From Desulfovibrio sp. (GTDB taxonomy: Bacteria; Desulfobacterota; Desulfovibrionia; Desulfovibrionales; Desulfovibrionaceae): DNA of 48,745 bases. The DNA lies in contig JAISMK010000039.1 in NCBI GenBank assembly GCA_031276785.1, positions 1-48,745 of the forward strand, read 5' to 3'. Made by a program: the position numbers and the translations under genes. The notes beneath the pieces are model-generated. The model worked only from the letters and a program-made list of their open reading frames with translations. It did not search any database and was not told where the DNA came from. Of this stretch, positions 28,788-38,512 are shown in pieces (position 1 is the stretch's first letter; each line of letters starts with the position of its first letter).

Positions 28788-30470
28788 ATGCAGCGGATGC
28801 CTTCCATAGCCCTCTGCCTGGCCCTGCTTTTTTCCGCGGCGGCGCTTCCCGCTTCAGCGGCGGAAAAGAAGGAATCCTTCCTTGTCCTTCCCTTCAGCGT
28901 CCAGGGGCCGGAAGGCTTTGCCTATCTGGAGCGGTCCATCCCCCAGATGTTCACTTCCCGCCTTTTCTGGGAGGGCCGGCTGGAGCCGGCCACCGCCGAT
29001 ATGCCCGCCGGCCAGCCAGCGGTAGACTCGGAAAACGCCGCGGAACAGGTCCGCGCCCGGCACAAGGCGGATTACGTCATCTGGGGCACTGTCACCCTGG
29101 TGGGGGAGACATGCAGTCTGGACGTGCGCGTACGCAACAAGGCCGGCAAAGTCTGGCCCTATTCCCGAGAAGCCAGAACCAACCAGCTCATCCCCGCCAT
29201 CACCGCGGTCATTGAGGTCATCAACCGGGAAGTCTTCGGCCGCGCGGCCTCCCTGCCCGCCGCCACGCCGGTCGCCCGGGAGGAGCCGGGCCGCGTCAAC
29301 CAGATGAATCCCGATCTGCTGATGAACCAGACCTCCAACCGGAGCGTATATCTGAACCCGCAGTTCCGCTATGCCGGAGGCTCCGGGGAGGACGCCCGGA
29401 TCCGCTCCCAGTCCATGCGCTATGCGGCTGTGGGCATGGAAGTGGTGGACGCCGACGGCGACGGGCGCAATGAAATTTTCATCCTAGGCGATGATCACAC
29501 CCTGTACGCCTACCGCTTCGGCCGGGAAAAGCTGGATCCTCTGGACACCTTTGCCCTGCCCCGCGTGAGTACAGTCCTGTCCATCCGCTCCCTGCCCGGC
29601 AGCAGCGGCAAGGCCTGGATCATCGTCAACATGGCGGATGCCGACAGCCGGCCCATGGCCTCCATCCTGACCTTTGACAAAACCTTCAAGGAAGAGCTGC
29701 GCAACATAAAATACTTCCTGAATGTCGTGCGCCGGCCGTCCTCCCACACCCCCACCCTGGTCGGCCAGCAGGCCCAGCCGCCGCGCCTGTTCCGGCCCGG
29801 CGTCCACGAAATGGTCAAGACCCGCAACGGCCTGTCCGAAGGCATCCGCCTGAACCTGCCTCCTGACGCCAATGCCCTGAACTTCGCCTACCTGCCGGCC
29901 AGCTCCGGCCAGGAGGACAACACGGAAAAAATCGTCCTGCTCAGCGACAGGGAAACCCTTAGAGTCTATACCCCCAAAGGCTCCCGCCTGTCTGAAAGCG
30001 AAGAAGTCTTCTCCGGCTCCTCCGCCGGCCTGCAGGTCGGCAACGCCCTGCCGGGGCTGTCCCAGGACACGGTTTCCATCCTAGGCGTGTACTACATTCC
30101 CATGCGCCTGCTGCCAGTGGATCTGGACCAGGACGGCACTTACGAACTCATAGTCAACAAGCCCATCTCCACCGCATCCATGCTTTTTGACCGTTACCGC
30201 TCCTATCCCCAGTCGGAAATCCATTCCCTGTTCTGGGACGGCCTGGGCATGAACCTGGCCTGGAAGACCCGGCGCATCAAAGGATCCATGGCGGATTACG
30301 CCATTGCAGACGCCAACAACGACGGCGTCATGGATCTGGTAACCTGCGTCAACTCCCACCCGGGGGCTCTCGGCGTTCAAGCCCGCAGAGCCATGATTAT
30401 CCTTTACCCCCTGGATCTCAGCCGGATGGACAGCGAAACGCCCGCCAGCCCCGACGATATTTTTGATTAG
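28788..30470 (+). CDS. Exported protein with TolB/FlgT-like N-terminus and FG-GAP/VCBS-like repeats
   Basis: Signal peptide; FLVLPFSVQGPEGFAYLERSIPQMFTSRL; EVVDADGDGRNEIFILG, DLDQDGTYELIVN, ADANNDGVMDLVTCV. Confidence 0.75.
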   Translation: MQRMPSIALCLALLFSAAALPASAAEKKESFLVLPFSVQGPEGFAYLERSIPQMFTSRLFWEGRLEPATADMPAGQPAVDSENAAEQVRARHKADYVIWGTVTLVGETCSLDVRVRNKAGKVWPYSREARTNQLIPAITAVIEVINREVFGRAASLPAATPVAREEPGRVNQMNPDLLMNQTSNRSVYLNPQFRYAGGSGEDARIRSQSMRYAAVGMEVVDADGDGRNEIFILGDDHTLYAYRFGREKLDPLDTFALPRVSTVLSIRSLPGSSGKAWIIVNMADADSRPMASILTFDKTFKEELRNIKYFLNVVRRPSSHTPTLVGQQAQPPRLFRPGVHEMVKTRNGLSEGIRLNLPPDANALNFAYLPASSGQEDNTEKIVLLSDRETLRVYTPKGSRLSESEEVFSGSSAGLQVGNALPGLSQDTVSILGVYYIPMRLLPVDLDQDGTYELIVNKPISTASMLFDRYRSYPQSEIHSLFWDGLGMNLAWKTRRIKGSMADYAIADANNDGVMDLVTCVNSHPGALGVQARRAMIILYPLDLSRMDSETPASPDDIFD

Positions 30471-30503
30471 AGCAGTTTAACTTTGAAAAAGTTGGACTGC
30501 TCT
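30468..30503 (+). repeat. Family A left hairpin only
   Basis: tagagcagtttaactttgaaaaagttggactgctct between convergent genes; contains the stop of the upstream gene. Confidence 0.9.
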
Positions 30504-30507
30504 GGGC

Positions 30508-33228
30508 TCAATCCTCCAGCAGGGCGTCAATGACGGCCATGGCCTGCGCGTATTCGGCGGTCAGGATGGCCTCGGCGATATCCGCCACCTTCTCCCGCTC
30601 CAAGGGAGACAGGGGCATGGCCTCCAGAACGGCCAGATTCTCGTCAATCGCCCGGATGTTCTGTTCCTGCAGGGCGCAGCGCAGCATAAACAGGGCTTTC
30701 CCGCCGCCGCCCAGCCGCGCTTCGCCGTTCCGGAGGAGAGGATCCGGGCCGTTGTGTTCGGTCGCGGACCTCAGCCAGGCCTGAATCTCCTCCAACAGGG
30801 AAGACAGGTCTTCCAGAAAATCCTTCAGGCCGGAGATTACGGCCGGCCGGTTTTCCCGCCGCCCCGCATCTTCCAGGCGGGCGGCTTTGTAGGCCATCCG
30901 CTCCGCTCCGATGCCGGAGGAAGCGCTCTTCAGGGCATGGCACAGACCGGTGAAAGTGGAGAGATCCCCTCCGTCCGGCATCTGCCGCAGAATCTGCAGC
31001 CGCTGCTCCGCATCCTTACAGAAAGTCACCAGCACATCGCGGTACAGCCTCTCCGATCCGCCCATCCGGTCCAGGCCGGCCGCCGTGTTCAGGCCCCTGA
31101 TGTGGATGGCCGCCGCCGGACCCTTCCCTTTTACGGCTGCGGAAACCTTGCGGCGCTTGGACCTGGGGATCCACCTGCTCACCACCTCGTTCAGGCGCAC
31201 CAGTTCCACCGGCTTGGTCAAATAATCATTGAAACCGTTGGCCAGGAACATATCGCGCATTCCGACCAGGGCGTTGGCGGTCAGGGCGACAATGGGAACG
31301 GAGCGGAAGCGTTCCCCGGGCAGGGAACGGATTTTCTCCGTGGCTTCCAAGCCGGACATGCCGGGCATCATGTGATCCATGAAAATTATGTCGTATTCCC
31401 TCTCCCGCGCCAGGGCCACGGCCTCCGGCCCGCTCTCGCAGAGATCCACGGTCATCTTGTAGGGCTGCAGCAATCCCTGCGTCACCTTGAGGTTGGTCCG
31501 GATGTCGTCCACAAGAAGCACCCGGGCATCCGGGGCGCAAAATTGCACGGGGCTTCTGCCGGCCGCAGGGTCCTCCGGAGGGTCGCCGTTGAGGATATTG
31601 GCAATGGGCAGGACATAGGTGGGCATGAGCAGGGTATGGACGCCCAGCCTGGCGGCCGGCGCCGTGAGGTCGGCCAGGAGCACCAGGGATGCGGGCGAGC
31701 CGGAACGGGAGGCCTGGGCGACAGCCGCCTCGTAGCTGTCTGCGGAGACAAAGGCGAAGGGGTAGACGCCCTTTCCCAGCTCGCGCAAGAACCCCTCCTC
31801 CTCCCGGATCGTGACAACCGGAACATTCAGACTCTCCAAAGCGGCTCTGACGGATTCCCGGTACATCAGGCGGGAGTCGTACAGAAGCACCCGCTTGTCC
31901 TCAGGGTTCCGGACCGCGGCCAGCTTGTCCAGCCGTTCGTACCTCTGGGGAAGCACAACGGTGAAGGTACTCCCCTGGCCATAGACGCTGGAAACGGAAA
32001 TGTCCCCGTGCATGGCCTGGCACAGGTGCCGGGTAATTACCAGCCCCAGGCCGGTGCCTTCAATGTTTCTGTTGCGTTCGTTGTCCAGCCGGACGAAATT
32101 TTTGAACAGCCGCCCCATATCCTCCGGGCGGATGCCCACGCCGCTGTCGGCCACCTCAATGGTCAGCACAATCTTGGTGTGGCCCGCGAATTGCCCCCTC
32201 ACCCGGAGATGGATGAATCCTTCATTGGTGTACTTCACGGCGTTGCTGAGCAGATTAATCAGAATCTGGCGCAGGTGCGTCTCATCGCCCAGCAGATGAT
32301 TCGGAATATCGGGATCAACGGATACCGGGAAAAGAATCGGCTTTTCAAATACGCGCACCCGCATGACGTTGATCACATGGTTGAGCATGGAGGAAAAGAG
32401 ATAGGGGGCGCGGGTGATCTGCAACTGGCCGGATTCAATGCGGGAAAGATCGAGAAGGTCGTTGATGATGGACAGCAGGTTGGCGCCGGCCGTCCGGAGG
32501 CTGATCAGATTTTCCATCATTTCCGGGGAGACCGCGTCGCGCATGACCAGTTCGCTCATGCCGATTATGGCGTTCATGGGGGTGCGGATCTCGTGGCTCA
32601 TGTGCGCCAGGAAGGAGGATTTAGCCCTGTTGGCCATTTCCGCCTGTTCCTTGGCCCGAATCACGTCCGTAATGTCGTGCAGGAGAACCATGCCTCCTTC
32701 CGGCCGGCCTTCCTCATTCAGCATGGGGGACATGAACACCCTGTAGTAACAGAGTCCGCCCCTTCCGCCGATGTTCATGGCCCGGTCAAAAACCTGAGGC
32801 TGGCCCCCCTTCATCAGCCGGTCCAGGGCAAGACCCAGAAAATCGGCATCCTCGGCGCCACCGCAGGCGGCGAAGATCTCCTGAAAGGAGCGCCTGGCGA
32901 TGGCGCTGAAATCCGCGATGTCCAGAAGGCGCAAGAAGGAATGGGAAGCATAGACGAAGCGCAGATCCTGATCCAGGCCGACGATGAAATTCTGCAAATT
33001 GGCCAGCATCAGGGAAAAATATCTTTCCTGGCGGGATTTCTCCTCGCTAAGATTTTTGAGCAGGATGTCCTTGGCCGTATTATAGGTCGTCATCTGATCC
33101 AGGGAATTCCGGATCAGCTTGTTGGCGCGGCGCAAGGCGCTGATTTCCTGTTGCAGACGCGATCTTTCCGCTTCCAGAAAGGCGTTTCTGAAATCCGGAT
33201 CCCCGAATTGGCGCGGATTTTTGGACAT
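30508..33228 (-). CDS. Hybrid sensor histidine kinase (PAS-HisKA-HATPase-pseudoREC-REC-Hpt-tail)
   Basis: AKSSFLAHMSHEIRTPMNAIIGMSE; NLLSNAVKYT; GTGLGLVITRHL; VLLVDDIRTNLKV...IIFMDHMMPGMSG...DYLTKPV; HALKSASSGIGAERM. Confidence 0.93.
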   Translation of the reverse strand: MSKNPRQFGDPDFRNAFLEAERSRLQQEISALRRANKLIRNSLDQMTTYNTAKDILLKNLSEEKSRQERYFSLMLANLQNFIVGLDQDLRFVYASHSFLRLLDIADFSAIARRSFQEIFAACGGAEDADFLGLALDRLMKGGQPQVFDRAMNIGGRGGLCYYRVFMSPMLNEEGRPEGGMVLLHDITDVIRAKEQAEMANRAKSSFLAHMSHEIRTPMNAIIGMSELVMRDAVSPEMMENLISLRTAGANLLSIINDLLDLSRIESGQLQITRAPYLFSSMLNHVINVMRVRVFEKPILFPVSVDPDIPNHLLGDETHLRQILINLLSNAVKYTNEGFIHLRVRGQFAGHTKIVLTIEVADSGVGIRPEDMGRLFKNFVRLDNERNRNIEGTGLGLVITRHLCQAMHGDISVSSVYGQGSTFTVVLPQRYERLDKLAAVRNPEDKRVLLYDSRLMYRESVRAALESLNVPVVTIREEEGFLRELGKGVYPFAFVSADSYEAAVAQASRSGSPASLVLLADLTAPAARLGVHTLLMPTYVLPIANILNGDPPEDPAAGRSPVQFCAPDARVLLVDDIRTNLKVTQGLLQPYKMTVDLCESGPEAVALAREREYDIIFMDHMMPGMSGLEATEKIRSLPGERFRSVPIVALTANALVGMRDMFLANGFNDYLTKPVELVRLNEVVSRWIPRSKRRKVSAAVKGKGPAAAIHIRGLNTAAGLDRMGGSERLYRDVLVTFCKDAEQRLQILRQMPDGGDLSTFTGLCHALKSASSGIGAERMAYKAARLEDAGRRENRPAVISGLKDFLEDLSSLLEEIQAWLRSATEHNGPDPLLRNGEARLGGGGKALFMLRCALQEQNIRAIDENLAVLEAMPLSPLEREKVADIAEAILTAEYAQAMAVIDALLED

Positions 33229-33261
33229 GGCGCGGGACGACTTCCTGCTGATGGACCGCCT

Positions 33262-33435
33262 CTAATTCGGATTCCAGATAAAAATTGCCTCCCGCAATTT
33301 TTATCTGCCGGCTGCGGCGAAAATGTGATTTCGCCTTGCCTCTCGAAATGCTTTGCATTTCGGCGCGACATCCTGTCGCGCATTCCAATTCAAGGTCAAA
33401 AATTAAAGCATTTTCAACCTGGAATTGGAATAAGA
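33262..33435. repeat. Family E element
   Basis: ggcgaaaatgtgatttcgccttgcctc..cgaaatgctttgc...gcgacatcctgt.gcgc shared with 38682-38805; ends attccaattc...gaattggaat. Confidence 0.8.
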
Positions 33436-33447
33436 TCTGTTTCTTTT

Positions 33448-33566
33448 TAGAGCATTTTCCGCTTGAAATGCTTGCTTAACGGCGGGCAAAGCCCGCCTGC
33501 AAGCATTTTGCGGAAAGGATTTGAATACAATCACTCGCCGGGCAGTCCAACTTTTTCAAAATGGAC
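33448..33566 (-). repeat. Family A element
   Basis: tagagcattttccgcttgaaatgcttgcttaacggcgggcaaagcccgcctgcaagc...cagtccaactttttcaaaatgga. Confidence 0.88.
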
Positions 33567-33626
33567 CTTCCCCCAAGGGCGCGCGCCCGGCTCCTTCTCC
33601 GCTCTTCCCTTCCGCCGGCCCGGCCT

Positions 33627-34694
33627 TCAGGCCTTGCTGTCCGGAAACTCGTACGCCATATTCAGAAAAACATCCACAAGCGTCGGATCAAAACGGGTGC
33701 CCCGCTCCTGCCGGATGATCTCCAGCGATTGCTCATGGGAGAAGGGCTGCTTATACGGCCGCCAGGAGATCAGGGCGTCATACACATCGGCGATGGCCAT
33801 GACCCGGCCCAGAAGAGGAATATCCTGGCCCTTCAGGCCGTAGGGATAGCCGCCGCCATCCCATTTCTCATGGTGGGTGCCGGCCAGCACCCGGGCATAG
33901 GACAGAAACCGGCTTTCCTCGTCGCCGTTGGCAATCCGGTCTATGATATTCACGCCGAAAAGGGCATGTTTCTTGATTTCTTCAAACTCATCCGGAGTAA
34001 GCTTGCCTGGTTTGCGCAGAATGCTGTCCGGAATGCTGATTTTCCCCACATCATGCAGATGCGAGGAAGCCAGAACGAGTTCAACATTCCACTGGGATAC
34101 CTCGTCAACATAGAGCCCTTCCGACTGCATGGAAGAAATTAAAAGCTCAAGACAATGCCTAGTCCGCTCACCATGGCCGCCTGTGGTGCTGTCACGGCAT
34201 TCTACCAGTTCAGCCACTGTACGCAAGATTTTATTTTGCAGGCTGACAACAGTACGAGTTTTTTCTTCCACCATGCGTTGCAGGTTATCGTTATAGTTCT
34301 GTAAGGCTTTCTGCTGAGACTGTACTAAAAGATGCAGGTCAATGCGCTTGCGCAACAGGGGGGGAGAAAAAGGCTTGCCTATATAGTCAATGGCCCCCAG
34401 ATTCAATCCTTTGAGTTCACTTTCGTGATCGCTCATGGCAGTCAGAAAGATAACCGGGATATCCCGCATTTCGGGACGTTCCTGAAGCATTTGCAAGGCT
34501 TCATATCCGTTGATATCCGGCATGTTAACATCCAGCAGGATAAGATCCGGCCGGTTGCGCTCCAGCAGTTCCATCATTTTCAGCGCCGAGGGCACTGTAA
34601 AAACATCATAACTATCAGAAAGGACAGATTTTCCTATTTTCAGGTTGGTAATGGCGTCATCCACCAACATGATGACTTTGCGCGGCTCATCCAT
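33627..34694 (-). CDS. Response regulator with HD-GYP domain (putative c-di-GMP phosphodiesterase)
   Basis: REC: IMLVDDAITN...LILLDVNMPDINGYE...YIGKPFSP; HD-GYP: LASSHLHDVGKISIPD, THHEKWDGGGYPYGLKG. Confidence 0.93.
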   Translation of the reverse strand: MDEPRKVIMLVDDAITNLKIGKSVLSDSYDVFTVPSALKMMELLERNRPDLILLDVNMPDINGYEALQMLQERPEMRDIPVIFLTAMSDHESELKGLNLGAIDYIGKPFSPPLLRKRIDLHLLVQSQQKALQNYNDNLQRMVEEKTRTVVSLQNKILRTVAELVECRDSTTGGHGERTRHCLELLISSMQSEGLYVDEVSQWNVELVLASSHLHDVGKISIPDSILRKPGKLTPDEFEEIKKHALFGVNIIDRIANGDEESRFLSYARVLAGTHHEKWDGGGYPYGLKGQDIPLLGRVMAIADVYDALISWRPYKQPFSHEQSLEIIRQERGTRFDPTLVDVFLNMAYEFPDSKA

Positions 34695-34837
34695 GCAACC
34701 TGCCCCCTTTTTTGCGCCCTGCCCGCTTCCACCCGCGGTGGGAACCCGCAATTTTGTAAGATCGCAAGAGGATTGATCAAAAATATCCTCAAAGTCAAGT
34801 TTTATGCTCCGGAGCCGGCAAGTCCAATTATTATGGC

Positions 34838-34869
34838 GATTTAACTTTGAAAAAGTTGGACTGCTCTAG
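34838..34869 (+). repeat. Family A left hairpin only
   Basis: cgatttaactttgaaaaagttggactgctcta upstream of the Hpt gene. Confidence 0.85.
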
Positions 34870-34999
34870 AATTGCCGCGGCAACAGGGATTTTATTGCCC
34901 CGGAGCGGCAATACGTTTATAATCTCCTCTTTAGGGCAAAACTGCGAAAATGTCCAACCTGTAAGAAATCCTGGAGAAATGGCTTCCTGGGGGAAATTC

Positions 35000-35632
35000 A
35001 TGCCGATTACGTCAACCGCCGGAGGCGCCACTGCCCCGCGGAATACACTGCAAGCCATCGCCGGTCTGGACATGGAACAAGGCTTGGCCCAGGCGGGCGG
35101 TTCGCCCTCGGTCTACCGCGAAGTTCTGGCCCTGTACCGCGAGGACGTTGAAAAGCGCTTGGCCTTTCTGGATCATCCTCCGGACAGAGAGGAACTGCCT
35201 CTGTTCATAATCCAGATTCACGCCCTTAAAAGCGCTTCGGCCAACATAGGGGCCGCTGTCCTGTCCGGGCAGGCGTCCGCCCTGGAAGAAGCGGGCCTGC
35301 GGGGAGATCTGGCGGCCATTGGGAATCTGCTGGAGGAATTCCGCACAAACCTGGCGGCCATGACCGGACGGATTCGCTCCGCCTTCCCGCCTGAAACCTC
35401 CGGCCCCAAGGAGGTATTGCCGCCGGCTGAGCAGGCGGCCCTGACCCGCCTGCGGCAGGCCCTCGAAACCGGCGATCTCGTCTCCATCAATCGCCTGCTG
35501 GGCGAACTGGAAAAGGAACAACTTGGCCCGGCGTCCCGGGGAGCGCTCGCCTCCGTTTCCGAATGTATCCTCGTGTACGAACTGGAACGGGCTATCCGCA
35601 TTCTGGACGGCATTCCGTCCCTGCGCCCATGA
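35000..35632 (+). CDS. Stand-alone Hpt domain protein with C-terminal tail shared with the hybrid kinase
   Basis: QIHALKSASANIGAAVLSGQASALEEAG; tail ALTRLRQALETGDLVSINRLLGELE...LERAIRILDGI. Earlier in-frame starts fall in or near a repeat. Confidence 0.8.
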   Translation: MPITSTAGGATAPRNTLQAIAGLDMEQGLAQAGGSPSVYREVLALYREDVEKRLAFLDHPPDREELPLFIIQIHALKSASANIGAAVLSGQASALEEAGLRGDLAAIGNLLEEFRTNLAAMTGRIRSAFPPETSGPKEVLPPAEQAALTRLRQALETGDLVSINRLLGELEKEQLGPASRGALASVSECILVYELERAIRILDGIPSLRP

Positions 35633-36762
35633 AGCCGGAAACGGCGCGTCCCCTCCAGAAGGGCCGCCCTCTCCTTCTGGTCAGCCCGGAAGAGGATGGC
35701 ATGAGGCTTTTGCGCTTTCTGGAGCGCCGCCTGGGCGCCCCGGCGAACATCCTGCACAGGTGGATCCGCACCGGCCAGATCCGCCTCAACGGCCACCGCT
35801 CCGCTCCCTTCGTACCCCTGGCCGGCGGCGACGCCGTCCGCCTGCCCCCCTTCGCCCCCGTCCGGGAAGAGACCGCCCCGGCCAACACCCTGGCCGCCCT
35901 TGCCGCAGCCGGCCTTCCCCCGCTGGCCTGGACGCCGCGCCTCCTGGTCCTGCTAAAGCCGGGAGGGCTGGCCGCGCACCCGGGCTGCGGACAGACGGAC
36001 AGCGTGAGCCGCCGCCTGGAAGACGCCCTGGCTGGACAGCCCTATATCCCCGCCCCGGCTCACCGGCTGGACCGCCACACCTCCGGCCTTATCCTGGCAG
36101 GCCGGACCCATAGCGCCCAGAGTCGGCTGCAGCGGGCCTTCGCCCGGGGAGACGAAATAGCCAAAGATTATCTGGCCTGGGTTCTGGGGGACTGGCCGGA
36201 TGCCGGCCCCTGCCTGTTAACAGATACCCTCAGCAAAGAACGGCGGGCGGACGGACGGGAGGTGACCCGCGCCCTGCCTGGAGGCCGGACCCTGCCTCTG
36301 CTGCCCGCCAGCCTCCCTGACGTTACGCTCAGGAAAAATCCCTCCCAGGCGCACTCCCTCCTCATTCGCGTGCGCGGCCTGAGCGCCGGAGAGACGCCGG
36401 AAGCCCTGCCTCCAGGCCGGGGAGCCTGCCTGCTCCTGATCCGGCTCCTCACCGGCCGGACCCACCAGATCCGGGCGCAAACGGCCTCCCGCGGCCTGCC
36501 CGTGATCGGCGACGGCCGGCACGGCGGCCCCGTCTTCCCCCTGATGCTGCTCCACGCCTGGCACCTGCGCCTATCCGCGGCCCTGGCCAGGGACATGGCC
36601 GCCCCCGGAAACGGGCCTCAGGATTTCACGTCCTTTCCGGACTGGCCCCCGCCCTTCCTGCCGGACAAGGAGGAAACCGCGGTGGCCCTGGCCAGCCTGG
36701 ACGCCCTGGGCTTCTGGAGCGCTTTCGTCCGGCAACAGCCTGTTATTCCAATTCCAGGTTAG
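35629..36762 (+). CDS. RluA-family pseudouridine synthase with S4-like N-terminus
   Basis: PAHRLDRHTSGLILAGRT; LTGRTHQIRAQTASRGLPVIGD. ATGA overlap with the Hpt gene; last codons and stop encoded by repeats. Confidence 0.9.
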   Translation: MKPETARPLQKGRPLLLVSPEEDGMRLLRFLERRLGAPANILHRWIRTGQIRLNGHRSAPFVPLAGGDAVRLPPFAPVREETAPANTLAALAAAGLPPLAWTPRLLVLLKPGGLAAHPGCGQTDSVSRRLEDALAGQPYIPAPAHRLDRHTSGLILAGRTHSAQSRLQRAFARGDEIAKDYLAWVLGDWPDAGPCLLTDTLSKERRADGREVTRALPGGRTLPLLPASLPDVTLRKNPSQAHSLLIRVRGLSAGETPEALPPGRGACLLLIRLLTGRTHQIRAQTASRGLPVIGDGRHGGPVFPLMLLHAWHLRLSAALARDMAAPGNGPQDFTSFPDWPPPFLPDKEETAVALASLDALGFWSAFVRQQPVIPIPG

Positions 36763-36795
36763 AGCAGTCCAACTTTTCAAAGTCAAACTGCTCTA
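36760..36795 (-). repeat. Family A hairpin spanning two convergent stop codons
   Basis: tagagcagtccaacttttcaaagtcaaactgctcta. Confidence 0.92.
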
Positions 36796-37101
36796 CTGCA
36801 TAGTTTCCGATACCACTTCCGGGGCGAAACGGACGCGGGACAGAAATACGTCCAGCAGGGCCTTAAGGCGGCGGTTCTCTTCCTCCAGCATGCGGTTTTC
36901 CTCCGGTTCCTCCCTGGATGTTCCGGCCGGAACCGCTCCCCTGTCTGGACGCTCCCGTTCCATCCGTTCCATCTCTTCCAGATCGTAAAGCAGCGAGAGC
37001 ATAACCAGAAGAAAATTCCGGCCGTCCCCCGCCTCAATTTCGACAATGCGCCGTTCCAGAACACGCTGCAGTCTGAGCCGGTTTTCCATATCAATAATCA
37101 T
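36793..37101 (-). CDS. Small coiled-coil hypothetical protein
   Basis: Heptad-rich LQRVLERRIVEIEAGDGRNFLLVMLSLLYDLEEMERM; SD ggagg upstream; TAG stop within a palindrome. Confidence 0.6.
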   Translation of the reverse strand: MIIDMENRLRLQRVLERRIVEIEAGDGRNFLLVMLSLLYDLEEMERMERERPDRGAVPAGTSREEPEENRMLEEENRRLKALLDVFLSRVRFAPEVVSETMQ

Positions 37102-37116
37102 ATCTGCTTATCCTCC

Positions 37117-37328
37117 TTACTCCGACTTACCTTTATTCGGGTTCCAGATGGCCTTGATCCTGCCCGCCAGGGCCTCCTCCGCATCTTCCTGCCGCCGGGT
37201 CTCCAGAACTGCCCGGGCGCAGGCAAAGGCGCTGCCAGCCTCAGACCCCTGGTTCCTGTCAGGGCGATGCCTCCCATGAGCGCAATCATGACCAGAAAAC
37301 CCATTATAATTTTTTGCTTTGTCGTCAC
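37117..37328 (-). pseudogene. Small membrane protein with apparent -1 frameshift after its TM helix
   Basis: GTG start MTTKQKIIMGFLVMIALMGGIALTGT; the protein-like continuation NQGSEAGSAFACARAVLETRRQEDAEEALAGRIKAIWNPNKGKSE* is in the -1 frame. Confidence 0.5.
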
Positions 37329-37630
37329 TTCTTTTCCTTACGCCCTGCGGTTACCCTGCCGAGAAAAGTGCGACCGGCTGCCGTTCTGTATATTTACTCC
37401 AGTATGTACACAAAAGCCGCTTTTCTGACAAGTCCCCTTTCTTTTTTGCGGTCGGCGGAGTGGCGGCGGCAGGCGGCCTATGGCGCATTGCGGCGGGACA
37501 CGATACAAAAGATTTTCCAGGCCACCAGCTCCCGGGAAAGGCTGTTTCCGTAACACCTTCAGAATGCGGCTGGCCCTGGCGGATGCGCGGGCATAACCCC
37601 GCCGCGGAGGAAACCTCTGTTTCTCCCTTC

Positions 37631-37757
37631 TAGAACAGTTTAACTTTGAAAAAGTTGGACTGCTCTGCAAGGATTTGCTTGCAAATCATTGCCGCGAAAT
37701 GCTTGTAGGCGGGATTTGCCCGCCGTTAAGCAAGCATTTCAAGCTTAAAATTATCTA
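37631..37757 (+). repeat. Family A element, full length
   Basis: tagaacagtttaactttgaaaaagttggactgctctgcaaggatttgcttgcaaatcattgcc...caagcttaaaattatcta. Confidence 0.92.
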
Positions 37758-37769
37758 AAGAGGATTGTG

Positions 37770-38504
37770 ATGACAACGTTGGACGATGTGCGCGCGATGC
37801 TGCGGCGACATCTGGAGCGGGGCAGACTGAGCCAGATCTCCCTGGCCCGGCGCACAGGGCTGCCGCAATCCTCCCTGTCGCGCTTTCTGGAGAGCAAGGG
37901 CGGGCTTTCCGCCGCCTCCCTCCTGGCTCTGGCGGCGGAGATGGGCTATTCTTTCCAGCCGCCCGCCGGCCCGCGGGACGTCTGCTTTGTGGACGCCCTG
38001 CGGGCGCCGGCGGCGGGCGATCTGCCCCCACCGGTCTCTGAGGACTATCTGGCCGTGCCTCTGGTGGGCGAGGTGGGGGCAGGACCCGGCGTGCTGCCCC
38101 GGGAGGAAATCAGCAGTTGGGTTCTGGTATACCGCGGCCACCATTCGGTCATACGCCGGCACGATCTGCTGGCGGTGGAAATAGGCCAGAACCAGCGATC
38201 CATGATTCCTACCCTGCACCCCCTGGACATTGTCCTGGTGGATCGCGGAGACTGGGGGGAGCAGACCGGCCACACCCCGCCCGGCAACATCTTCCTGGTG
38301 CGCGAACCAGGCCAGGAAGGCGGGGCAATGGTCAAAAGGGTTTCCCTGGCAGGCTCCGGAGATCTGGCCACCATCACCTTTTACAGCGACAACGCCGCGG
38401 AATACGGCCCGGAAACCTACCACCTGGCCCAGTACGAAAGCAGCCCCCGCCAGGCTATTGTTGGGCGGGTGGTTTGGGCCTGGGCGGATCTGAGCCGGAA
38501 ATAG
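37770..38504 (+). CDS. HTH/S24-peptidase (CI/LexA-like) repressor
   Basis: HTH LSQISLARRTGLPQSSLSRFLESKGG; S24 NQRSMIPTLHPLDIVLVD with downstream GAMVKRV lysine region. Confidence 0.85.
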   Translation: MTTLDDVRAMLRRHLERGRLSQISLARRTGLPQSSLSRFLESKGGLSAASLLALAAEMGYSFQPPAGPRDVCFVDALRAPAAGDLPPPVSEDYLAVPLVGEVGAGPGVLPREEISSWVLVYRGHHSVIRRHDLLAVEIGQNQRSMIPTLHPLDIVLVDRGDWGEQTGHTPPGNIFLVREPGQEGGAMVKRVSLAGSGDLATITFYSDNAAEYGPETYHLAQYESSPRQAIVGRVVWAWADLSRK

Positions 38505-38512
38505 CCGGCCGG

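Noticed and set aside
30754-33450. 898-aa ORF opposite the hybrid histidine kinase
   Set aside because: Antisense shadow of an unambiguous kinase; its product looks like reverse-complement translation.
34847-34999. Upstream extension of the Hpt ORF
   Set aside because: Begins inside a family A hairpin and has atypical composition; ATG at 35000 has a better SD context.
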